Shown here: positions 1 to 5,724 of the stretch, piece by piece
How the letters are laid out: every line of letters begins with the position of its first letter
How positions within the stretch are numbered: the stretch's first letter is position 1
DNA from: JABDPF01 sp036351575
GTDB taxonomy: Bacteria > Pseudomonadota > Gammaproteobacteria > Xanthomonadales > SZUA-36
Assembly (NCBI GenBank): GCA_036351575.1
Contig: JAZBPJ010000192.1
Coordinates: 1-6,703 of the forward strand
Reading direction: 5' to 3'
DNA: 6,703 bases
Translations under genes and position numbers: made by a program
Notes under the pieces: model-generated
What the model was told of the DNA's origin: nothing
The model's input: the letters and a program-made list of their open reading frames with translations, nothing else
Databases searched by the model: none

Positions 1-6
1 CGCCAG

Positions 7-525
7 TCAGCGGCGCACCTTGGCGCAGTCGGTCATCTCCTTGAAGCCGCCCACCGTCGCGGCGATCTCCTCGTAGATATCCTTTATCCGGCTCGCGTCG
101 AGCTCGTACTCACCGCTGTCAGCGACTTTGCCCGCTGCCAGGTCCAGGTCGTGTTCACAGCCTTCCCTGTTTTGCTCGCACAGCTCGTTTGTCACTGCCA
201 GTGCGATGCGCAGGTCGTTCACGAATTTGCAGGTATCCTGCCAGCGGTCTGTGCGCGGCCGCAGGCGGACCGCATCGAGCACGTGCTCGCTCAGCGCGCT
301 GCCGGTTTCTTCGCAGTGGCTCAGCTGACCGTGCATCTGGGCCAGCACAAGCCGGGCGTGATCGGTCAGCCAGTACCGGCCCTCCTCCGATTCCTTTTCG
401 GTAAGCATTTTTTCCAGCATATCGTGCAGGTTGCGGGCCTGGTTGACATCGCCACTCTGCGCGGCGTGAAGTAATGCATCCAATGAGGCATTGAGGGCGG
501 CTTCAGCCAGTTTTGCATTCGTCAT
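7..525 (-). CDS. Hypothetical five-cysteine helical protein, 172 aa
   Basis: I do not recognise this protein and assign no function. It has no signal peptide and no hydrophobic segment long enough to cross a membrane, so it is probably cytosolic. The composition is mostly helix-forming, rich in Ala, Glu, Leu and Asp, and acidic overall. The first 65 residues read like two or three amphipathic helices. Five cysteines lie at residues 71, 99, 116, 123 and 167; C116 and C123 are six residues apart in a charged segment, which could bind a metal or form a disulfide, but no standard CxxC motif is present. The ATG at 523-525 is supported by a GAGGAG ribosome binding site on the minus strand at 533-538, seven bases upstream. 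The reading frame is intact and stops at 7-9. It lies downstream of the CBS gene on the same strand but 147 bases away, so it is probably its own unit. That it is a real gene is fairly sure; its role is open. Confidence 0.7.
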   Translation of the reverse strand: MTNAKLAEAALNASLDALLHAAQSGDVNQARNLHDMLEKMLTEKESEEGRYWLTDHARLVLAQMHGQLSHCEETGSALSEHVLDAVRLRPRTDRWQDTCKFVNDLRIALAVTNELCEQNREGCEHDLDLAAGKVADSGEYELDASRIKDIYEEIAATVGGFKEMTDCAKVRR

Positions 526-532
526 GATCTTT

Positions 533-538
533 CTCCTC
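533..538 (-). promoter_or_regulatory. Ribosome binding site of the 172-aa gene
   Basis: The minus strand reads GAGGAG, followed by a purine-rich spacer of seven bases and the ATG at 525. This is close to the anti-Shine-Dalgarno complement, fixes the start of the hypothetical gene and argues that it is translated. Confidence 0.7.
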
Positions 539-600
539 GCTCGAGATGGGCTCGACCATCAATCAAATACACTAAAGAGAACTAACATGGCATAGCTTAA

Positions 601-638
601 AGGAAGCTTAATTTCATGCTTGAAAGCATGAACTTCCT
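601..638. repeat. Nested inverted repeat between the CBS gene and the 172-aa gene
   Basis: TTCATGCTT at 613-621 and AAGCATGAA at 624-632 are perfect 9-base inverted arms separated by two bases. Outside them, AGGAAG at 601-606 pairs with CTTCCT at 633-638, leaving a 6-base bulge (607-612) on one side only. A short direct repeat AGCTTAA sits at 594-600 and 605-611. Read as minus-strand RNA the element lies 35 bases after the CBS stop codon and could be a weak terminator or 3' end stabiliser, but the following sequence is only moderately T-rich. Read as DNA, the inner palindrome lies about 90-110 bases upstream of the 172-aa start and could be an operator for a dimeric regulator. The sequence does not decide between these. 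Confidence 0.6.
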
Positions 639-672
639 GTCGCGGACTTCGTTGATTCGATCAGCGCGGGGC

Positions 673-1107
673 TCAATGGTTGCCGGCGATATAATCCGAA
701 AGCTGCTCCACCTCTTTTTCGGCTTCCTGGAGCATGTGCTTGACCAGGTCGCCCAGCGACACGATGCCGATCATTTCGTCACCCTCGGTCACCAGCAGGT
801 GCCGGCAACGGCATTCCGTCATCGTTTCCATGGCTTCCTCGGTGGACTCGTCGGGACCGACCGTGATGAGCAACACGGACATTACCTCACCGACGCGGGT
901 ATTGTTCGAGGACCGGCCTTCCAGAGCGATTTTGCGCAGGTAATCACGTTCCGTGAAGATTCCGGCGGCATTGCCGTCCTGCTGAACCACGATCGAGCCA
1001 ATGTTGGCTTCCGACATCAAGCGTATCGCTTCCAGCACGGTTTCTTCCTGGTCGATCGAAACGACAGAACCGCCCTTGCGTTCGATCACGTCTCTGATTG
1101 CCGCCAT
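673..1107 (-). CDS. Stand-alone two-CBS-domain protein
   Basis: This 144-residue cytosolic protein is a tandem CBS pair (Bateman module) and nothing else. The first CBS repeat spans about residues 8-63 and ends in the GIFTERDY segment (49-56). The second spans about 72-125 and ends in GIVSLGDLVK (114-123). A short acidic C-terminal helix with EQLSDYI follows, a tail common in small bacterial CBS proteins. Known members of this family sense adenine nucleotides or S-adenosyl ligands in the cleft between repeats and regulate partners; the partner here is unknown. The ATG at 1105-1107 has an AGAGGAA ribosome binding site on the minus strand at 1114-1120, six bases away, and a plausible promoter further upstream. 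The gene follows the terminator of the transporter operon, so it is probably transcribed separately. Regulation of the neighbouring transporter by this protein is conceivable, but nothing in the sequence shows it. Confidence 0.93.
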   Translation of the reverse strand: MAAIRDVIERKGGSVVSIDQEETVLEAIRLMSEANIGSIVVQQDGNAAGIFTERDYLRKIALEGRSSNNTRVGEVMSVLLITVGPDESTEEAMETMTECRCRHLLVTEGDEMIGIVSLGDLVKHMLQEAEKEVEQLSDYIAGNH

Positions 1108-1137
1108 GTGTAATTCCTCTTTTCAAGTCTGCTTTCA

Positions 1138-1166
1138 ATAATAGTCACAAGAACCGAAAAAGTGAA
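1138..1166 (-). promoter_or_regulatory. Candidate sigma-70 promoter of the CBS gene
   Basis: On the minus strand TTCACT (1161-1166, four of six matches to TTGACA) is followed after 17 bases by TATTAT (1138-1143, five of six matches to TATAAT). The predicted start of transcription near 1131 gives a leader of about 24 bases that contains the AGAGGAA ribosome binding site. The -35 hexamer lies inside the T-tract of the upstream terminator, so the two elements share bases. Confidence 0.45.
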
Positions 1167-1194
1167 AAGAAAGTCCAGGGTCTGTTAACCCTGG
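1163..1194 (-). terminator. Rho-independent terminator ending the transporter operon
   Basis: CCAGGGT at 1175-1181 and ACCCTGG at 1188-1194 are perfect 7-base arms around a 6-base loop. On the minus strand the hairpin is followed by ACTTTCTTTT and further T-rich sequence. The plus-strand side has no T-tract, so it works in one direction. The stem holds the last two codons (Gln, Gly) of the small membrane protein and the TAA stop falls in the loop and stem base, so coding and terminator sequence overlap. Confidence 0.75.
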
Positions 1195-1499
1195 TCAGAG
1201 TCCTGCTCCCTCGAGATCACTTCGTATTCGGCGTCGATGACATCACCCTTTTCCTGCTCCGGAGTGGAAGGCTTGCCCATGGTTTCAGCATGACCGCTAT
1301 CGGCTTGCGCCGCGAGCTTTCTTCGAAACCACCACAGCCTGACCCAGATAACGAGCCACAGAACCAGCCCGGCCACGACTGCCACGGCCAGGATAATGAA
1401 ACCGAAAAAGAAGGCGCCCGCCAACGCAATCGCGGCAGCGACGCCAGCCAGGAGCCGGGTCACGGGATTCAGGGGCGGCGGTCCGATTCTGTATTGCAT
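1185..1499 (-). CDS. Small membrane protein with two packed TM helices and acidic tail
   Basis: This 104-residue protein has a short basic N terminus and then a hydrophobic stretch of about 42 residues (roughly 15-57), long enough for a tight two-helix hairpin. An Arg/Lys cluster (FRRKL, near 58-62) follows, then a polar, acidic C-terminal tail ending in a VIDAEYEVI segment. By the positive-inside rule the basic cluster and tail face the cytoplasm. I do not recognise a characterised family. The ATG at 1497-1499 is preferred over the adjacent GTG at 1500-1502, because AGGA (minus strand, 1507-1510) is then seven bases upstream instead of four. That AGGA shares its first two bases with the TAG stop of the transporter, so translation is probably coupled. 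The gene is the last in the operon, with a terminator on its stop codon. A role as a transporter-associated small subunit is inference from position only. Confidence 0.8.
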   Translation of the reverse strand: MQYRIGPPPLNPVTRLLAGVAAAIALAGAFFFGFIILAVAVVAGLVLWLVIWVRLWWFRRKLAAQADSGHAETMGKPSTPEQEKGDVIDAEYEVISREQDSDQG

Positions 1500-1506
1500 C
1501 ACGCTA

Positions 1507-1511
1507 TCCTA
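1507..1511 (-). promoter_or_regulatory. Ribosome binding site overlapping the transporter stop codon
   Basis: The minus strand reads TAGGA, with the TAG stop of the transporter at 1509-1511 and the AGGA ribosome binding site of the small membrane protein at 1507-1510. Ribosomes ending the transporter finish directly on this site, an arrangement that usually couples translation and helps set the ratio of the two products. Confidence 0.6.
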
Positions 1512-3347
1512 GAAAACCAGGTTGACCATGGTCAGCATGACGACGATGAAGATCACGCTCATCGGTGTGCCCACCCGGATAAAGTCCGACACGCGGTAAC
1601 CGCCGGGGCCCATGATCAGTGCGTTGACCTGGTGGGTCGGAAGGATAAAGGCATTGGAAGTGGCCAGCCCCACGATCAACGCGTACATGGTCGGGCTGGC
1701 GCCGGTGGCCAGCGCGATGCTGACCGCGATCGGCACCAGGATCGTGGTGGCCCCCACGTTGGACATCACCAGGCTGAAAACAGTCGCCAGGACCGCCAGC
1801 GCGACCTGTATCACGAGCTCGGGCACGTCACCCAGCACGCGCATGATTTCCTGCGCGATCCAGGCCGCCGTGCTGGTGCGCTCCATCGCCAGGCCGAGCG
1901 GGATCAGGCTGGCCAGCAGGAACACGGTCTTCCAGCTGACCGACTCGTAGGCCTCGTCGATGCTGAGCACGCCGGTCAGCACCATGCCCATCGCGCCCAC
2001 CAGCAGCGAAACCGACAGCCGGTAGTCGCTGAACACGACCAGGCTCATGGAGACCGCGAAGAAGAGCAGCGCAAGACCTACTTTGTGCGGCCGCTGCTCC
2101 TCCTTGGGGATGTCGGTCGCCACGATGAAATCGCGCTCCTTGCTGACGGCCGCAAGGTCGCGCCAGGTGCTGTGCGACACCAGGCAGTCGCCCGTTTCCA
2201 GTTCGAGTTCGCGCAGACCTTCCGTCACGGCCTCGCCGCGGCGGTTGACCGCCAGCACGCTGATACCGTAACGCGTGCGCAGGCGGGCTGCGCCGATGGT
2301 CTGCCCGATCAGGCGTGACCCGGGCGGAATGACGACTTCCGAGATTCCCGCGCGGCTCGGGTTGAACAGGCCGCCAAAGGTGCGCAGGCGGGGCTGCACG
2401 CGGCATTCCATGTCCAGCGCAAAACGCCCGACCACGTCGCGCGTACCCATCACGCCGAGGATCGTGCCCACCCAGATCATTTCGTCCGAGGGCGGCGCCA
2501 GCCTCGGCTTGTCCGTGTTGCGAATGGCCAGCAGCATCGGTGCGTCTTCGAGTTCCTCGGCATCCTTGATGGTCATGCCAACCAACGGGCTGTCGACCGT
2601 GACCAGCAGCTCAAAAAGATCTCCCTCGATCCCGTAGACATCGGCGAAATAGGTCTTCGTCTTGGCCGGGGCGCCGGTCGTTTTTTCCTTCGGCTTCGGC
2701 AGCAGGAACTTTCCGGCGATGAGAAAGTAGAGGATGCCTGAAATCAGCAGGCCGATTCCCACCGGCGTCACGTCGAAGAGATGGAACGTTTCCAGCGTTT
2801 CGACGCCGGGCGGCAACGTCTCGTTGGCGTTTTCGATCAGGTCGTTGAGCAGGATCAGGGGCGACGATCCGACCATGGTCAAGGTACCGCCCAGGATCGC
2901 GCAGGTGCCCATCGGCATCAGAAGGCGCGACAGCGGGATCTCCGTGCGAGCCGAAATGCGGGACATGACCGGCAGGAACAGCGCGGTAGCGCCGACGTTC
3001 TGCATGACGCCCGAGATCAGGCCGACCGTGCCGGAAACGAGCGGGACGATACGCGTCACCGTTCGCCCCCCCACCTTGAGGATCCAGCGCGACACCACGG
3101 TCATCGCGCCGGTCCGGTCCAGCCCGGCGCCGAGGATCATCACGGCGATGATCGAAATGACGGCGTTGGACGCGAAGCCGTCGAACAGGTCACGCGAAGG
3201 CACCAGGCCCAGCAGGCCGATCGTTACCATGACGAGGATCGCCGCGATATCGACACGCACGAGTTCGGAGACGAACAGCCCGATCGTGGCGCTGAGCACG
3301 ATCAGAACCAATACCATCTCCTGTGTTAACTGAATTCCTGCTTCCAT
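1509..3347 (-). CDS. SLC13/DASS-type anion transporter with two central RCK_C (TrkA_C) domains
   Basis: This 612-residue inner-membrane permease belongs to the SLC13 (divalent anion:sodium symporter) type with cytosolic regulatory domains. Hydrophobic helices fill about residues 11-215 and 422-612. Between them a soluble insert holds two RCK_C-like units, about 236-312 and 325-410. The two membrane halves carry matching loop motifs, QNVGAT (116-121) and SNVGAT (529-534), as expected for the inverted repeat that forms the sodium and anion site; SSPLILLND (161-169) and TSNAFILPTHQ (563-573) occupy the equivalent following loops. Relatives carry sulfate, dicarboxylates or other anions, and the substrate cannot be read here. 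The frame stays open up to 3467, but that would overlap trmB by 91 bases with a Pro/Arg-rich leader unlike the family. The ATG at 3345-3347 leaves a 29-base gap after trmB, although its AGGA lies only three bases upstream. ATG 3315-3317 is a less likely alternative. Cotranscription with trmB is likely. Confidence 0.9.
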   Translation of the reverse strand: MEAGIQLTQEMVLVLIVLSATIGLFVSELVRVDIAAILVMVTIGLLGLVPSRDLFDGFASNAVISIIAVMILGAGLDRTGAMTVVSRWILKVGGRTVTRIVPLVSGTVGLISGVMQNVGATALFLPVMSRISARTEIPLSRLLMPMGTCAILGGTLTMVGSSPLILLNDLIENANETLPPGVETLETFHLFDVTPVGIGLLISGILYFLIAGKFLLPKPKEKTTGAPAKTKTYFADVYGIEGDLFELLVTVDSPLVGMTIKDAEELEDAPMLLAIRNTDKPRLAPPSDEMIWVGTILGVMGTRDVVGRFALDMECRVQPRLRTFGGLFNPSRAGISEVVIPPGSRLIGQTIGAARLRTRYGISVLAVNRRGEAVTEGLRELELETGDCLVSHSTWRDLAAVSKERDFIVATDIPKEEQRPHKVGLALLFFAVSMSLVVFSDYRLSVSLLVGAMGMVLTGVLSIDEAYESVSWKTVFLLASLIPLGLAMERTSTAAWIAQEIMRVLGDVPELVIQVALAVLATVFSLVMSNVGATTILVPIAVSIALATGASPTMYALIVGLATSNAFILPTHQVNALIMGPGGYRVSDFIRVGTPMSVIFIVVMLTMVNLVF

Positions 3348-3376
3348 CGATCCTGGGCCTGTTGTCGGGTGCCGGG

Positions 3377-4105
3377 TCAGGAACGCCGCACGCGGCGAAA
3401 CACGAGATCGAACACCTCGTGACCGAGCCGGCGGCCGCGCTGTTCGTATTTCGTGGCCGGCCGCCAATCCGGTTTCGGACAGTATCCGCCGGAAACGGAC
3501 AGGTTCTCAAATTCCGGGGAAAGTTTCATTACTTCCAGCATGTGCTCCGCGTAGGGCTGCCAGTCGGTCGCCAGGTGCAGGATACCGCCCGCCTTCATCC
3601 TCGAAGCCGCCAGGCTGATGAACTCCGGCTGTACGATACGCCGTTTGTGGTGGCGTTTCTTGGGCCAGGGGTCCGGAAAGTATATTCGCACACCCGCCAG
3701 TGAGCGTTCCGCGACCCGTTCACGCAGCAGGTCCACGGCGTCCTCGCGGGCGATTCGGATGTTCCCGAGCTCATGGGCCTCGATGTTCAGAAGCAAACGC
3801 CCGACACCGGGCCGATGAACCTCCACGCCGAGGTAGTTTTCCTCGGGGTGTTCGCGGGCCATGCGCCAGGTCGCCTCGCCGTTGCCGAAACCGATCTCCA
3901 TGATGACCGGGCGGTCGTTGCCAAAAAGATTCGAAAAATCGATCGGCGAGGCGTCGGCCTCGATCCCGAAAAGCGGCCAGAGCTCATCGAGCGCGCGCCG
4001 CTGGCCCTCGGTTAGCCGTCCGGCGCGCAGGACATAGCTTCGAACCGATCGTTTCGAACGATCTTTCGACGATTCGGAGTTTGCGGCGGGCGAGCGTATC
4101 GGCAT
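3377..4105 (-). CDS. trmB: tRNA (guanine-N7-)-methyltransferase TrmB
   Basis: TrmB uses S-adenosylmethionine to make 7-methylguanosine at position 46 in the variable loop of many tRNAs, in the cytoplasm. At 242 residues it matches the usual bacterial length. The SAM-binding glycine loop is EIGFGNG (70-76), followed by the acidic GVEVH strand end (93-97). The catalytic signature DPWPKKRHHKRR (145-156) is complete, as are ATDW (179-182) and the C-terminal TKYEQRG...LGHEVFDL block (217-233). The first 20 residues are a Ser/Lys/Arg-rich tail not expected to fold. The ATG at 4103-4105 is the only reasonable start: no in-frame Met occurs until well inside the domain, and no Shine-Dalgarno sequence precedes it. 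An extended -10 element lies so close upstream that the message may be nearly leaderless. It is the first gene of the minus-strand block and is followed after 29 bases by the transporter. Confidence 0.97.
   Translation of the reverse strand: MPIRSPAANSESSKDRSKRSVRSYVLRAGRLTEGQRRALDELWPLFGIEADASPIDFSNLFGNDRPVIMEIGFGNGEATWRMAREHPEENYLGVEVHRPGVGRLLLNIEAHELGNIRIAREDAVDLLRERVAERSLAGVRIYFPDPWPKKRHHKRRIVQPEFISLAASRMKAGGILHLATDWQPYAEHMLEVMKLSPEFENLSVSGGYCPKPDWRPATKYEQRGRRLGHEVFDLVFRRVRRS
4047..4063. repeat. Perfect inverted repeat in the 5' end of trmB
   Basis: GATCGTT at 4047-4053 and AACGATC at 4057-4063 are 7-base arms around a 3-base loop, inside codons of the disordered Ser/Lys/Arg-rich N-terminal tail of TrmB. 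In the trmB message this would form a hairpin about 40-60 bases after the start codon. The surrounding sequence repeats TTCGA-like words, so chance is possible. Confidence 0.45.
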
Positions 4106-4167
4106 GCTGCCGGCATTGTATCAAGCAGCACTTGAAAAATGTTTCATCACAGCCCAATCTGAACCTC
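4106..4167. promoter_or_regulatory. Divergent intergenic region between trmB and yqgE
   Basis: This 62-base gap must hold the start signals of both blocks unless they begin inside the genes. For trmB, the minus strand reads TGATACAAT at 4115-4123, an extended -10 box (TGn plus TACAAT, five of six matches) with no convincing -35; transcription would begin within a few bases of the ATG. For yqgE, the plus strand has TTGAAA at 4132-4137, five of six matches to a -35 box, but no good -10 follows at 16-18 bases. Neither gene has a clear ribosome binding site. Confidence 0.4.
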
Positions 4168-4746
4168 ATGAGCGAACCGATAACAACCGGTGGCGGCTTC
4201 CTCGAGCGCCAGATGCTGATCGCGATGCCCGGCATGGTCGACGATAATTTTGCCGGCAGCGTGACCCTGATGTGCCAGCACAACGATGCGGGCGCGATCG
4301 GCATCACCATCAACCGCCTGTCTGATTACACGCTGGGCGAAATTTTTGCGCAGCTCAAGCTCGAGTGCAGCGTGGAAGATGTTCGAAACCTGCCCGTCCT
4401 TGAAGGAGGCCCCGTTTCGCCGGACCGGGGTTTCGTGCTCCACAGCCCGGTGGAGGGCTACGAATCCAGCCTGATGATCAACCAGGACATCATGGTCACG
4501 ACTTCACGGGACGTTCTGGCGGACATCGCGTCCGGCGGCGGGCCGGGCAAATTCATTGTCGCACTGGGCTATGCGGGCTGGGGCGGCGGGCAGCTGGAAA
4601 ACGAAATGCTGGCCAACGCCTGGCTGTCCGTTTCCGCCGACACGGCCATCGTGTTCGACCTGCCGGTGCCGGAGCGCTTTGATCGCGCGATGAGCCGCCT
4701 GGGCATCCGCGCCGACATGCTGCACTCGGAAGCAGGCCATGCCTGA
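4168..4746 (+). CDS. yqgE: YqgE/AlgH family protein
   Basis: This 192-residue cytosolic protein belongs to the YqgE/AlgH (UPF0301) family. Its biochemical activity is not established, although AlgH was first linked to alginate control in Pseudomonas. Family hallmarks are the LIAMP segment (17-21), the HNDAGAIGITINR strand (38-50), the LEGGPVSPDRGFVLH core (78-92) and the GYAGWGGGQLENE loop (134-146). The frame is open upstream to a TTG at 4081, but the ATG at 4168 fits the family, whose proteins begin shortly before LIAMP. No Shine-Dalgarno sequence precedes that ATG. The 3' end overlaps ruvX by 8 bases. The yqgE-ruvX pair is common in gammaproteobacteria and implies a functional or expression link that is still unexplained. 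It is the first gene of the plus-strand block. Confidence 0.96.
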   Translation: MSEPITTGGGFLERQMLIAMPGMVDDNFAGSVTLMCQHNDAGAIGITINRLSDYTLGEIFAQLKLECSVEDVRNLPVLEGGPVSPDRGFVLHSPVEGYESSLMINQDIMVTTSRDVLADIASGGGPGKFIVALGYAGWGGGQLENEMLANAWLSVSADTAIVFDLPVPERFDRAMSRLGIRADMLHSEAGHA

Positions 4747-5182
4747 TACCGGGCCGGGCGCCGCTTATGTGCTCGCCTTTGATTTTGGCTTGCGCCGCAT
4801 CGGTGTCGCGGTCGGCCAGACCCTGACCTCCACCGCGACCGCGCTGGAGACCGTGAAACACGGCAAAGCCCCCGACTGGACTGCCATCGACCGCCTGGAC
4901 CGGGAGTGGAAACCGGCGCTGTTCGTGGTCGGCCTGCCGCTCGGTGCGGAGGGCGAAGAAACCGACATGTCGAAACAAGCCCGTGCATTCGGCGCTGCGC
5001 TGGAAAAACGCTACTCCAGGCCGGTTGAATACGTCGACGAGCGCCTGACCTCGCGATCCGCCGAAGCGCGCTTCGTGGAACAACGGGCCGCCGGAACCCT
5101 GCGGCGCAAGGACAGCGAGCGCATCGACGCCATCGCCGCACAACTGATCTGTGAAAACTGGCTGCAGGCCCGGGGTCCTTGA
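4739..5182 (+). CDS. ruvX: RuvX/YqgF, RNase H-fold Holliday junction resolvase-like nuclease
   Basis: RuvX/YqgF is an RNase H-fold nuclease assigned as a putative Holliday junction resolvase; in Escherichia coli the protein has also been tied to 16S rRNA 5' end maturation. The 147 residues match the family. The first acidic residue is D15 in the AFDFGLRRIGVAVG strand (13-26). VVGLPLG (63-69) is the usual second strand, though the following segment reads AEGEE where Escherichia coli has a MDGTE-like loop. VDERLTS (99-105) supplies E101, and IDAIAAQLI (129-137) supplies D130, completing the metal-binding set. The ATG at 4739 overlaps the last codons of yqgE and has GGAAG six bases upstream, so translation is probably coupled to yqgE. 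The DNA glycosylase gene starts about 10 bases after its stop codon. Confidence 0.96.
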   Translation: MPDTGPGAAYVLAFDFGLRRIGVAVGQTLTSTATALETVKHGKAPDWTAIDRLDREWKPALFVVGLPLGAEGEETDMSKQARAFGAALEKRYSRPVEYVDERLTSRSAEARFVEQRAAGTLRRKDSERIDAIAAQLICENWLQARGP

Positions 5183-5192
5183 TATCGAGGCC

Positions 5193-5720
5193 GTGAAGAA
5201 CACCCACTCTGCGCGCATTCACGGCTTCCCCCCGCTGGCTGGACCGGATGCGCGCATTCTCATTCTCGGCAGCATGCCCAGCCGGGAATCGCTCGCACGC
5301 GGTCAGTACTATGCCCACCCTCGCAACGCGTTCTGGCCGATCATCAGCGACCTGCTCGGCATCGAAACAGCGGACTATGAGCGCCGCGCTGAAGCCGTCA
5401 CCCGACATGGAATCGCCATCTGGGACGTGCTCAGAGACTGCATCCGGCCCGGCAGCCTCGATTCGGCCATCGAGGAAAAAACCGCGGCAAGCAACAATTT
5501 TCAACGCTTCTTTGCGCAGCACAAAGCCATCGGTCACGTATTTTTCAACGGTGCAAAAGCGGAATCGCTGTACCTGCGGCGCGTGCTTCCCGGCCTCGAG
5601 CCGAGAGCGGCCGGCCTTTCCTGCACCCGCCTTCCCTCGACCAGCCCGGCGAACGCCGGCATGGATTACCAGGCCAAGAAAATGGCCTGGGGAAAGATAC
5701 TCGAACGGGGTTTAGAATAG
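5193..5720 (+). CDS. DNA-deoxyinosine/uracil glycosylase, family-6-like (HDG type)
   Basis: This predicted base-excision repair enzyme of the uracil-DNA glycosylase superfamily most resembles the hypoxanthine-DNA glycosylase group (family 6), which removes deaminated bases such as hypoxanthine. The 175 residues hold ILILGSMPS (22-30), the YYAHPRNAFW segment (39-48) with N45 where the family's key asparagine is expected, GIAIWDVL (73-80), HVFFNG (115-120) and the DNA-contacting RLPSTSPANA block (146-155). No iron-sulfur cysteine set is present, which argues against families 4 and 5. The frame opens at a GTG at 5151 inside ruvX, but that adds a 14-residue leader before the family core. The GTG at 5193 leaves a 10-base gap after ruvX, although its GAGG is only two bases away, so the start is uncertain. 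Mug-type activity on G:U or G:T mismatches is the main alternative. Confidence 0.88.
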   Translation: MKNTHSARIHGFPPLAGPDARILILGSMPSRESLARGQYYAHPRNAFWPIISDLLGIETADYERRAEAVTRHGIAIWDVLRDCIRPGSLDSAIEEKTAASNNFQRFFAQHKAIGHVFFNGAKAESLYLRRVLPGLEPRAAGLSCTRLPSTSPANAGMDYQAKKMAWGKILERGLE

Positions 5721-5724
5721 CGCG

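Noticed and set aside
526..600. Promoter for the 172-aa gene
   Set aside because: I scanned the minus strand for paired -35 and -10 boxes and found only scattered A+T-rich words with no acceptable spacing, so none is annotated.
1098..2318. Long plus-strand open frame of about 400 codons opposite the transporter and small membrane gene
   Set aside because: The translation is dominated by His, Asp, Gln, Arg and Gly with no domain, it crosses several real genes and the terminator, and it is the typical antisense shadow of G+C-rich coding DNA.
3348..3467. Upstream extension of the transporter by 40 residues
   Set aside because: It would overlap trmB by 91 bases, and its Arg/Pro-rich sequence is unlike the start of any SLC13 protein; the ATG at 3345-3347 fits the first membrane helix better.
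4081..4167. TTG start at 4081 for yqgE
   Set aside because: It would run through the divergent gap and overlap trmB; the extra 29 residues are Cys/His-rich and absent from the family as I know it.
5151..5192. GTG start at 5151 for the glycosylase
   Set aside because: It overlaps ruvX by 32 bases, has no ribosome binding site, and adds residues outside the family core. The GTG at 5193 was preferred, though its own site is also weak.
4569..5537. Minus-strand open frame of about 320 codons across yqgE, ruvX and the glycosylase gene
   Set aside because: It lies opposite three genes with clear family motifs, is Arg/Pro/Ala-rich without recognisable structure, and has no ribosome binding site logic; it is a codon-bias shadow.
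5713..5718. TAGAAT as a -10 box for a leaderless LOG gene
   Set aside because: It matches the -10 consensus well and is six bases from the ATG, but there is no -35 box at the right spacing, and tight packing after the glycosylase makes operon transcription simpler.
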